The notes under the pieces: generated by a model
Databases searched by the model: none
Told to the model about the DNA's origin: nothing
Seen by the model: only the letters and a program-made list of their open reading frames with translations
Program-made: the position numbers and the translations under genes
Origin: Firmicutes bacterium CAG:882
GTDB taxonomy: Bacteria; Bacillota; Clostridia; Lachnospirales; Lachnospiraceae
Assembly: GCA_000435595.1 (NCBI GenBank)
Contig: FR895361.1
Location: 1 to 42,313 of the forward strand
Direction of reading: 5' to 3'
DNA: 42,313 nt
Shown here: in pieces, positions 25,534 to 34,500 of the stretch
Layout: the number at the start of each line of letters is the position of its first letter
Numbering within the stretch: position 1 is the stretch's first letter

Positions 25534-26550
25534 ATGGGTAAAAAAGATATAGTCGCGAAAAAATTTCTTTCTGATAACAGACGTTTTGCCGACTTATGTA
25601 ATTACTATTTTTTTGACGGAAGGCAGCTTATACAGCCAAAAGACTTAGAACCACTTGATACAGCAGAGCTTGTATCAATAGTTGGTCACTTTTCGAATTT
25701 TAACAATTTAGGCACACCTTCACACATCCAAAAGATGCGGGATATTCTGAAAACTGCAATAATAAAGCACACTCATGACCGGATATATATCATTATCGGA
25801 ATAGAAAATCAGAGCGATATACATTATGCCATGCCTGTAAGAACCATGCTTTACGATGCACTCAACTATGCTCGACAGACCGAGAATACTGCCAAGCGTC
25901 ATAGAAAAAATCATGACTTGAAAAATACGTCTGAATTTTTATCGGGTTTTGCCAAAACAGACAAGCTCACCCCCGTCATCACACTGACTGTATATTTAGG
26001 CAGTGAGACATGGAATGCTCCGAGAAGTCTGTATGAGATGCTAAATACTGACGATAAAGATATCCTTAATTTTATATCTGACTACAAGCTGCATCTTATC
26101 GCTCCGAATGAAATAACTGACTTTGAGAAATTCAAAACCTCTCTCGGTCTTGTTTTTAAAGCAATTAAATGTTCAGCCGACGAGTCTGAAATGAATTTTC
26201 TTCTGAAAGGAGATTCCGAATACAACAAGCTTGACTGTGAGACTGTCACTGCAATCAATACATTCACAAACATTAATCTCAATTATAATAGAAAGGAGGA
26301 GCTTACAGATATGTGTAAGGCATGGGATGACCACAAATTATCAGGAATACGTGAAGGAAAAACCGAAAAACAAATTGAATACGTAATCAAGTTATTATGC
26401 AAAGGATTTTCCGCTGAACAGACGGCAGATATTCTTGATGAACCGCAGGATACAATCCGACACATCTACGACATTGCCGCTTCCGTCGGACCTGATTATG
26501 ATATTGAAAAAATATATAAAGTGCTTACTCATACCACATTGACGGTATGA
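25534..26550 (+). CDS. Rpn-family PD-(D/E)XK nuclease (recombination-promoting nuclease / putative transposase)
   Basis: 338 residues from the ATG at 25534, 7 nt after AAGGAGG. The nuclease core is at about 65-115: Asp70 (RDILK), then a hydrophobic strand ending in GIENQSD, giving Glu91 and Gln93 of the E-x-Q variant of PD-(D/E)XK, followed by AMPVRTMLYDALNY, the hallmark of the Rpn/YhgA-like family. The C-terminal third is a separate helical segment (KGFSAEQTADILDEPQDTI). Members promote RecA-independent recombination in E. coli, and some act in phage defence. No inverted repeats flank it, so it is not a complete transposon. It stands alone with its own promoter and a shared terminator. Confidence 0.8.
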   Translation: MGKKDIVAKKFLSDNRRFADLCNYYFFDGRQLIQPKDLEPLDTAELVSIVGHFSNFNNLGTPSHIQKMRDILKTAIIKHTHDRIYIIIGIENQSDIHYAMPVRTMLYDALNYARQTENTAKRHRKNHDLKNTSEFLSGFAKTDKLTPVITLTVYLGSETWNAPRSLYEMLNTDDKDILNFISDYKLHLIAPNEITDFEKFKTSLGLVFKAIKCSADESEMNFLLKGDSEYNKLDCETVTAINTFTNINLNYNRKEELTDMCKAWDDHKLSGIREGKTEKQIEYVIKLLCKGFSAEQTADILDEPQDTIRHIYDIAASVGPDYDIEKIYKVLTHTTLTV

Positions 26551-26574
26551 GCCACAATATAGCATAAAAATATA

Positions 26575-26619
26575 GAGCCGGAGCTGCTTCTCTGACATTC
26601 AAAAAAGCTGCTCCGGCTC
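26575..26619. terminator. Bidirectional terminator between the Rpn-family gene and the ABC transporter
   Basis: A perfect 10-bp GC-rich stem GAGCCGGAGC (26575-26584) / complement (26610-26619). On the minus strand it is followed by TATATTTTTATG, and on the plus strand by CATATTTTATT. It sits between the two convergent genes. Confidence 0.85.
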
Positions 26620-26625
26620 CATATT

Positions 26626-29256
26626 TTATTCGCTCCTCAATGCTACAACAGGGTCTTTCTTTGCAGCCATCTTAGCAGGAATAAGTCCCGCTATAAATGT
26701 AAGTGCCATACTTATGAGCACAAGCGTAAGTGCTGCCACCCATGGAAGCCCTGCCACATTCGCAATTCCCGAAAGATGCTTTATAACTGCATTTATCGGA
26801 ATTATGAGTAATAATGTGACAATGATACCCATTGCTCCTGAGACAAATCCCACAATAAGTGTCTCGGCATTAAATACCATAGAAATATCGTGCTTTGATG
26901 CACCGATACTTCTAAGGACACCGATTTCCTTGGTTCTTTCAAGAACGGAAATGTATGTGATAATTCCAATCATAATCGATGATACAACAAGTGAGATTGC
27001 TACAAATGCAATGAGCACATAAGAGATTGCATTTATGATTGTGCTTATCGATGACATCATAAGTCCGATATAATCAGTGTAATTGATTACCGCTTCCTCT
27101 CTGCCGTCGGCACGCATCGCTTCATTGTACTCCTCAATCTTATCTGAGATTTCATCCTTGGAATTGAAGTCAACGGGGTATATCATTATTGAACTTGGTC
27201 TTTCAAGTTCTGCCACACCGAATGCTTCCATATTATCATCATATGTAGCTGATGATGTTGCAGGCTGCATATAGGATGCCATGAATGCCTCTAACTCCTC
27301 CTGTGAGAGCGATGCAAGGTATGCCTGCTGTTCAGGTGTGAGTGCCGTGATATCGAAGGTATTCTCCATCTCAACTTCCTCACCGGCCTTTGTAAAAGGC
27401 TTTCCCGTAATCACATCGGTTTCAGGCTCCGCCGCCTGCTTTTTCACGATATCGGATTCATTAATCTGATTGATCACATACTCCATAAGAGCACTTGTAT
27501 AACCGGCTGAACCGCTCACTGCGCCTGTAACCGCATCAGGATTCGGTCTTAAAATACCGACAACCTGAAGCTGTATACCATCTGCAATGGCTGCCTTGTA
27601 GCTTTCCTCGTCGTCACGCACATCCGTGTAGGTTCCACTCTCGTCATCATAACTGTAAAAATCGGTATTTACAACGAGTCGGTATCTGAGATTAAGGATA
27701 TCCTCGTATGTGTACTCCGATTTATAGCTCACAACTTCCTCGCCCTTCGCAAGACGCGTCATTGTATCAGCTACTTCATTCTGATCTTTAAGCCCCAGTG
27801 CGTATAATGCATAGTCACTGATTTCATTGTTCTCATCAACAATAAGAACTATCTCATTGTATGCAGATGGCCATCTTCCTGCAATCACATCATACTGTGA
27901 CTCAAGAAGAGACTGATTTCCGATAAGCTGGCTCCACACATCCCATGACCCTCCCATCATTGAAGAGCTCATCATGGATGAATTGGAAAATCCCGACAGT
28001 TGGCCCATGCCGACACTGTCAAGAACCGTACTCGGGTTTACCTGAACAATGCCATCGGTTGTGTCCTCCTTATATATGTTCAATGTTGTGGAATATCCGT
28101 ACTGAATATCACTCACAAGCTCATCAAAGCCATTGTTCTCATCCTCGATATATTTCTTGAACTCTGAAAGATTATTTACCTTAATCTGCGACATCATCGA
28201 GTTGAGCATATCACTTATAATATTGTTGGAATAGATTTTTCCCTCTTCTTTCTCTGAAGCATCGCCCACATGCTGTCCCATAAAGGCACTCATCATGCTT
28301 GAGTAATCAACCTGTTCCTCCTCAATTGCAATCGGATATGAAGAAAGCGTGTCCTCCTCAACCCTCTTGATGTAGCTCCTAAAGCCGCTTGAAAGCGCAA
28401 GAATAAGTGCAATTCCTATAATACCGATACTTCCCGCAAATGCCGTAAGAATCGTTCGTCCCTTCTTCGTCATAAGGTTGTTGGCACTTAATGACAATGC
28501 CGTAAAAAAGGACATTGAAGTTCCTCTTTTCTTTTTGCCGGAAGGAATACCAACCTCTGTCACCTTACCCTCGCTCTCGATAAAAGGCATCGTATCATCC
28601 GTCACCCTGCCATCCAGCAGTCTGATAATTCGCGATGAATACTTCTCCGCAAGTTCAGGGTTATGAGTTACCATGATTATGAGTCTGTCCTTGGATATCT
28701 CCTTTAAGAGTTCCATAATCTGAATACTCGTCGCTGAGTCAAGTGCTCCTGTAGGCTCATCGGCAAGAAGAATGTCCGGATTATTTACAAGTGCCCTCGC
28801 TATGGCTACTCGCTGCATCTGACCACCTGACATCTGATTAGGCTTCTTGTGAAGCTGGTCACCGAGTCCTACTTTTTCAAGTACTTCAACCGCCCTCTTT
28901 TTTCTCTCCGATTTGGATACCCCCGACAAAGTAAGCGCAAGCTCCACATTCGAAAGCACCGTCTGATGAGGAATCAGGTTATAGCTCTGAAATACGAAGC
29001 CGATTGTATGATTGCGGTATGTATCCCAATCAGAATCCTTGTACTTCTTGGTTGATTTACCGTTGATTATAAGGTCTCCGCTTGTATACTGGTCAAGACC
29101 TCCGATAATGTTAAGAAGCGTTGTCTTTCCACAACCTGACTGTCCGAGAATTGACACGAACTCACTGTCCCTGAAAGTTATATCAATTCCTTTTAGTGCC
29201 TGAACGGTTGTATCACCGCTGACATAGTTCTTAACAATATTTTTTAATTGAAGCAT
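26626..29256 (-). CDS. MacB-type ABC transporter: ATPase fused to FtsX-like permease
   Basis: 876 residues. Residues 1-225 are a complete ABC ATPase: Walker A GQSGCGKT (38-45), signature MSGGQ (142-146), Walker B DILLADE (161-167) and the following His in MVTHNP. A first membrane helix at about 275-300 leads to a roughly 430-residue extracellular domain, then three C-terminal helices (from about 735, ending KKDPVVALRSE), the FtsX/MacB layout with both functions in one chain. Such proteins are mechanotransmission ATPases for peptides, lipoproteins or cell-wall control, not classical importers. The large extracellular domain has Met/Ser-rich and acidic stretches. AGAAAGGAAG precedes the ATG. 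No partner or two-component system is adjacent. Confidence 0.9.
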   Translation of the reverse strand: MLQLKNIVKNYVSGDTTVQALKGIDITFRDSEFVSILGQSGCGKTTLLNIIGGLDQYTSGDLIINGKSTKKYKDSDWDTYRNHTIGFVFQSYNLIPHQTVLSNVELALTLSGVSKSERKKRAVEVLEKVGLGDQLHKKPNQMSGGQMQRVAIARALVNNPDILLADEPTGALDSATSIQIMELLKEISKDRLIIMVTHNPELAEKYSSRIIRLLDGRVTDDTMPFIESEGKVTEVGIPSGKKKRGTSMSFFTALSLSANNLMTKKGRTILTAFAGSIGIIGIALILALSSGFRSYIKRVEEDTLSSYPIAIEEEQVDYSSMMSAFMGQHVGDASEKEEGKIYSNNIISDMLNSMMSQIKVNNLSEFKKYIEDENNGFDELVSDIQYGYSTTLNIYKEDTTDGIVQVNPSTVLDSVGMGQLSGFSNSSMMSSSMMGGSWDVWSQLIGNQSLLESQYDVIAGRWPSAYNEIVLIVDENNEISDYALYALGLKDQNEVADTMTRLAKGEEVVSYKSEYTYEDILNLRYRLVVNTDFYSYDDESGTYTDVRDDEESYKAAIADGIQLQVVGILRPNPDAVTGAVSGSAGYTSALMEYVINQINESDIVKKQAAEPETDVITGKPFTKAGEEVEMENTFDITALTPEQQAYLASLSQEELEAFMASYMQPATSSATYDDNMEAFGVAELERPSSIMIYPVDFNSKDEISDKIEEYNEAMRADGREEAVINYTDYIGLMMSSISTIINAISYVLIAFVAISLVVSSIMIGIITYISVLERTKEIGVLRSIGASKHDISMVFNAETLIVGFVSGAMGIIVTLLLIIPINAVIKHLSGIANVAGLPWVAALTLVLISMALTFIAGLIPAKMAAKKDPVVALRSE

Positions 29257-29284
29257 ACTTACTTCCTTTCTGAGCGATTTACCG

Positions 29285-29314
29285 TAAAAAACTGCCAGCC
29301 TCGCTCAGAGGCAG
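29285..29314 (-). terminator. Terminator or attenuator between aguB and the ABC transporter
   Basis: On the minus strand CTGCC...GGCAG (29310-29314 with 29292-29296; an alternative GCCTC/GAGGC pairing exists) is followed by TTTTTT. It lies about 65 nt after the aguB stop and only about 30 nt before the transporter start, so it ends aguB and may attenuate read-through into the transporter. Confidence 0.6.
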
Positions 29315-29379
29315 ACAGCCTTAACTTATTTAACACATCTAACATACGTTGACAAATATACGCTTCAATTCTCTATAAG

Positions 29380-30252
29380 TCAAATTAACATTTTATAAAT
29401 TTCCGGCCGCCTGTCCCTGAAAAGCCCCCAGCTGTCACGCATCTCCCGTACAGCGTCAAGGTCGGTGTTTCCGTAAACTATCTCCTCTTTATCCCTTGAT
29501 GCACCGCACACCACCTCTCCGGTTTCATCCGTCACAAAGGAAGAACCATAAAATAGCAGCTCGGATTTTTGTCCTCCGTTGTCCTTAGACGGTGTCACAC
29601 ATTCTAAGCCATATCTGTTCGCGGCTATCACCGGGATAATATTGCAGGCAGCATGTCCCTGCATACATCGTCTCCAATGCGGCATACTGTCACATTCAAG
29701 AATCGGTTCACTTCCTATTGCCGTCGGATACAGCAGAAGCTCTGCTCCCTGTACTGCCATGCCTCTTGCTGTCTCAGGGAACCATTGATCCCAGCATATC
29801 CCCACACCTATCGTAGCGTATTTTGTTTTCCACACCTTAAAGCCTGTATCTCCCGGTGTAAAATAGAACTTTTCCTGATAATAATGGTCATCAGGAATAT
29901 GCGTCTTTCTGTACACTCCGAGAATGCTTCCATCTGCATCTATAATTGCAACAGAATTATAATATACATTTATATCTCTTTCATAAAAGCTTATAGGCAG
30001 CACAACGGAAAGCTCCTTCGCCACCGCCTGAAAATGCAGAACCGCATCATTTTCCATAAGCGGCTTAGCAAGCTTGTAGGACTCATAATTTCTCTCCTGA
30101 CAAAAATACCAATTCTCAAACAACTCGGGAAGCAGAATAATCTGTGCTCCGTTTGCTGCTGCCTCCCTCACAAGACGGTCAGCCTTTTCTATATTTTCCC
30201 GCACGTCTCTTGTGCAGGACATCTGTATGCCCGCATACTTTACCTTTCGCAT
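29380..30252 (-). CDS. aguB: N-carbamoylputrescine amidase
   Basis: 290 residues, nitrilase-superfamily amidase. The catalytic triad is visible: Glu43 in LLPELFE, Lys116 in YRKTHIPDD and Cys153 in GVGICWDQWFPE. The context MALQGAE-like helix and HWRRCMQGHAACN are typical of AguB. It converts N-carbamoylputrescine to putrescine, CO2 and ammonia in the cytoplasm, the step after agmatine deiminase. GGGAGGAG precedes the ATG. The aguA gene is on the same strand but about 10 kb upstream, with the giant pectinolytic gene between them. Confidence 0.95.
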   Translation of the reverse strand: MRKVKYAGIQMSCTRDVRENIEKADRLVREAAANGAQIILLPELFENWYFCQERNYESYKLAKPLMENDAVLHFQAVAKELSVVLPISFYERDINVYYNSVAIIDADGSILGVYRKTHIPDDHYYQEKFYFTPGDTGFKVWKTKYATIGVGICWDQWFPETARGMAVQGAELLLYPTAIGSEPILECDSMPHWRRCMQGHAACNIIPVIAANRYGLECVTPSKDNGGQKSELLFYGSSFVTDETGEVVCGASRDKEEIVYGNTDLDAVREMRDSWGLFRDRRPEIYKMLI

Positions 30253-30360
30253 AGCAGTCTCCTCCCATTGTCATTAAGTTGAGAGCCATCTCTCACTCAA
30301 CATAGTATAAGTATTTTTATGATATCACAAAAGTACTTTTCTTAAAATAATTTTTATCAT

Positions 30361-30421
30361 TTAAGAAAAAGAAACAGATCCGTACATAGCCGTTCCTGCA
30401 TGGTATATACGAACCTGTTTC
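30361..30421 (-). terminator. Terminator after the giant surface-protein locus
   Basis: GAAACAGATCCGTA (30371-30384) pairs with TACGAACCTGTTTC (30408-30421), nearly perfect. On the minus strand it is followed by TTTTTCTTAA (30361-30370). Confidence 0.75.
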
Positions 30422-30445
30422 ACCTATAAAAACTATATTTTTGTA

Positions 30446-31567
30446 TTACTTTTTCTTAGTTGTCTTTTTGCGCTTGGCAATTACCGCCAGAACGGCTGCA
30501 GCAAGTGCAATAACCACAAGAACAATCAACATCGGTATAATTATCTGAATACCGCCATCCTTATCTGCTGTCTTTTCAGCACTAACGGCATTACTCTCAT
30601 TCTGCTGTGATGTCGCATTTTCAGCAGTCGTAACCTCTGTATTATCCTTAGAGTTTTCCTCTGATACAGGCTGCTCATTGTTGTCTACAGCCTTCCAGCC
30701 GATAACAAATGGTGATGCACTTGTAATGATAATCTTAAGACCTTCCTCCGTCTTTTCAGGATCAAAGTACTCCATTTCTCCGGCATTATCACCTGACACT
30801 ATAAGATGTCCGATTACAAAATCAAATCCATCTCTTGAAGTATTTTCAGGATATGGAAGAACAACCTCAACACCTGCGCTCAATTCCTCCTCACTCGCAT
30901 CAGTCCATTCTCCATTGCTGCGCTTAATCTTTATAACATAGTCAAACACCATAGTGTTCTCTGCTTTAACATCCGGAAGAATTCTGACAGCTTCATTTTC
31001 CGTAATCATTCTTGCAAGAAGCTCCGCTACCTCTTCTGTCGTGCTGCAGTTAAGCTTTTCCTTTACAACATCAGGTACCACATCGACAGTAAGCTCTCCA
31101 ACATGTCCTCTGTATTCATAACCCGTACCTGATGTCTCAGTTGCTGCCTCACTTGATTTTTCCGTTGACTGCTTCACGCTTGGTTTCTCTGCCTGTGCCC
31201 CCGTTGACGGCTTCACGCTTGGTGTTTCTGTAGGTGCCTCCGTTGACGGCTTCACGCTTGGTGCCTCTGTAGGTGCCTCCGTTGACGGCTCCTCGCCCGG
31301 TGCCTCTGTAGGTGCCTCTGTTGACGGCTCCTCGCTTGGTTTCTCTGTAGGTGCCTCTGTTGACGGCTCCTCGCTTGGCACCTCTGTAGGTGCCTCTGTT
31401 GATGGCTCCTCGCTTGGTGCCTCTGTAGGTGCCTCTGTTGACGGCTCCTCGCTTGGTTTCTCTGTAGGTGCCTCTGTTGACGGCTCCTCGCTTGGTTTCT
31501 CTGTAGGTGCCTCTGTTGACGGCTCCTCGCTTGGTTTCTCTGTAGGTGCCTCTGTTGACGGCTCCTC
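30446..31567 (-). pseudogene. Frameshifted C-terminal part of the giant surface protein: Pro/Thr/Glu stalk, terminal domain and membrane anchor
   Basis: In the frame that is +1 relative to the upstream enzyme, from about 31567, the sequence reads as a Pro/Ser/Thr/Glu stalk of 13-residue units (EEPSTEAPTEKPS). It continues through a roughly 150-residue folded domain (GHVGELTVDVVPDVV ... SPFVIGWKAV) to an acidic linker, one transmembrane helix (about 25 residues, IIIPMLIVLVVIALAAAVLAVI) and a basic tail (AKRKKTTKKK). This is the normal ending of an anchored surface protein, and the giant reading frame otherwise ends without an anchor. An internal ATG at 31381 exists but lacks a ribosome binding site or signal peptide. 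I read it as detached by an indel at about 31568. There is no LPXTG motif. Confidence 0.75.
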
Positions 31568-34500
31568 TTACGATAACCGCACATGTTCTTGAAAGACTTC
31601 CGACGAACTCGATATCAATGTATCCTTCTGTTACAACTGTCTCAATCTCACCGACTGCATATGTAGCCTTACCGTTTGATACGCTGATACTCTCGCCCTG
31701 AACCTTAGCCTCAATCTTACTGCTTCCTAAACCACATCCGCCTACGAGTTCTACGATATACTTACCGTTAGGTACGTCGACTCTGAATGTGTTTCCATCA
31801 GGCATGATGTAGTCCCTGTAAACATTGTCAGGAAGCTGTGTTCCCGGCTTGTAAGCACCCTCATCACGACCCTGATTTGTCTGTTTTCCGTCTAAGAAAC
31901 CATAGCCCTTATCCTTGCTGTATGCACTTCCAAGCTTCTCTAAGGTCTTAGTTCCGTTCTTTACATTACCAAGAACTCCAATCCAGCCGTCCTCAACAGC
32001 AGAGCCCTCTATACCGAAGTCAAATCTCTTGGCAACAGGGTAATCAACCGTGAGTTCCAATTCTGCAGTTCCGTCAAAGCCTTCAACTGTTCCTGTAAGC
32101 TTTGTCGTTCCGAGCACAGTCACATCAACAGGTGTTGTCTTATCCCACTCAGCACTTACATAAGATGCTGTTCCATCAGCCCATACTGCATATACGTTGT
32201 CAGGAAGTGTGTACTCTGTCTCATTGAGGTAAATCTCCCAATATCTTGTATAAAGAGATACAATGTAGTTGGCAACAACCTTAACTGTAATTGTAATCTC
32301 ACCAACTGCAAGATCTGATGTTCCCTTAAGGACATACTCACCAACAGTATTTACATCGAGATTGCTTGTATCCCAAGTAACTGTTCCGGCTATAGTCTGT
32401 CCATTTAAAAATGTAGCTGTAAGCTTAGTTGGAAGTGTTGGTTGATTTCCCACTATAACGGTAATATCCTCATACTTAGCGTATCCTGTAGATACGTTAG
32501 GAACAACCTTTACCGTCTTTTCAATAGGTGCATCCCAACCTGCAACAGTACCAATTACCTTGTACTCACCAGGTGTCTTGATGTCAACATTAGTTACATC
32601 CCACTTAACATTTGCAACTGTCTTGTTGTTATTGGTATCAGTTACACTAAGCTGTGCAGGAAGTAAATCTGCAAGTTTCTGTCCCGCTGCCAATACCTGA
32701 TTCTGAACCAAATCAGGAAGTGAGAACTCATCAATAGATGCAATATCAACTAATGTATGAAGCTCAAGCTCTCTTGACATAAATGATGTCTTACCGTCAA
32801 CAACCGCCGCAATCTTATATCTGTAAGTTGTGTCAGGCTTGACTGTCTTGTCTACATATGAGTAGTACTTAACTGTGTCTTCCTCTGTGCTCTCGGATGC
32901 TGCCACTGTTCTCACATTGTTGAGTGAGATTGTAAGCTCCTCCTCAGCGCTCTGAGCCTCAGTTGCCTGCTCATCTGATGGCTGGCTCTCCTCAGCGGCC
33001 TCATTGTCTGTTGAAGCTGTATCAGTTGAGGTGTTGTTCTTGAGCCACTCATCATAGTTGACGTCCTTAATAACGATACCTGTAAAATATAATCCCGGCT
33101 GTCCACTCTTGCTTGACTTGTTTACAATATTAAGAGTTCCATCACTTACCGTCACTTCTTTTGTCTCATTAGTGAACTCCTTCGAACCGCTTCCTCTTCT
33201 TACATCCGAGAATGCAACATCCTCTGCTGTTACCTGATTGTATACTCCTCCGGAACCATTAAAGATGTAATATGTCACCTCATATGTTCCATTCGGAACC
33301 TTAACATCAAACTCCATTGGGTTTGTTGCATCCCAACCAAGTACACAATCGTCAGCAACTGCCGCAAGGCTCTCAGCATTTGAAGTATACTTCTTCTCCG
33401 AGCCTGCTGCCGCAAGACCATCTCCAAATACAAATCCGTAGCCCTTCTCATCGCTATACTCGTCGGCTGCTAATACCTGTGTCCAACCATCCTCTACAGT
33501 TCCTGCACCAAAGTCAAATCTCAAATATGCAGGTGCCTGCTCTGTCTCGCTTGAGCTCTCACTCTCGCTCTCAGACTCGCTGGTGTTCTCGCTTGTAGGT
33601 TCTGTCTCACCTGCGCTCTCACTTGTCGGCTCTGTTTCACCTGCGCTCTCGCTTGTCGGCTCTGTCTCACTTGTGCTTCCGCTTGTCGGCTCTGTCTCAC
33701 CTGCTGACTCGGACCCGCTTGGCTTTTCCTCATCTAAGTTGTCCTTGTCGCTTGCGTATACAGGAACCTTCTTTGTAATTACAATCGCTGAAAGAGGTGC
33801 TCTTGCTGAGCCATTATTACAGATTACAGTAATCTGTCCGCCCTCTTCAACTGTAACTTCAAGTGTCTTAACAATGTCAGATGACGATGTAAGCTTTATG
33901 GAATCTGCTATTGCACCTAAATCTGTCCCGTTGATTGATAATGTTGCTCCTGTTGAACCACCAAATGCTCCTGCATATACATTTACAGTATATGTTCCGG
34001 CTTCAACCACATCAACCTTAAACTCAAGCTTGCCCTTTTCTGCATATGCAACGTCCTGACATGCATAATCTACAGGCTCCGAATCATCTGTTACTGCAAT
34101 ATATGTACCCTTAGTTGCATAATCTGCAATCACTGTATCATCTGAGAAACCATATCCCTTCTCAGCGTCATACACATCCTTGCCGATTCCTATAAAGCCC
34201 TCAGCAGTTCCCTTCTTAGTTCCTATATCAAACTGCTTATATAAAACATCTTTATAACCGATAGGCTGCTCCTGCTCCTCCGGTGTCTCTACAATGCCAT
34301 CAACAATCTTGATGTTGTCGATGTAAGAACGTCCACCGCTCTTATTTGCTGTGAGCAGAATATGCTCTAAGCCATTTACTTCATTTACGAAATCAAGCTT
34401 ACCGCTGTATAATACACTAGCATCAGCCGCCTTGCTGATAGTAACATTCACCTTCCGGTTAGCGAAATCAAGCTCTGCCTTTATCTTTATCCAACCTGTT

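Noticed and set aside
25534..26550. Complete insertion sequence
   Set aside because: The protein family is sometimes labelled transposase, but no terminal inverted repeats or target duplications flank it.
29653..30282. 209-residue plus-strand open frame
   Set aside because: Antisense to aguB, lacks initiation signals and has the composition of a shadow frame.
30446..30520. LPXTG sortase anchor on the giant protein
   Set aside because: The C-terminal transmembrane helix and basic tail are present, but no LPXTG-like motif precedes them, so I call it a membrane anchor only.
30446..31381. Independent gene from the ATG at 31381
   Set aside because: No ribosome binding site, no signal peptide, begins within repeats. 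It makes better sense as the detached end of the giant gene.
31178..31567. 39-nt repeats as a CRISPR array
   Set aside because: Units are contiguous with no unique spacers and encode a regular Pro/Thr/Glu stalk in frame.
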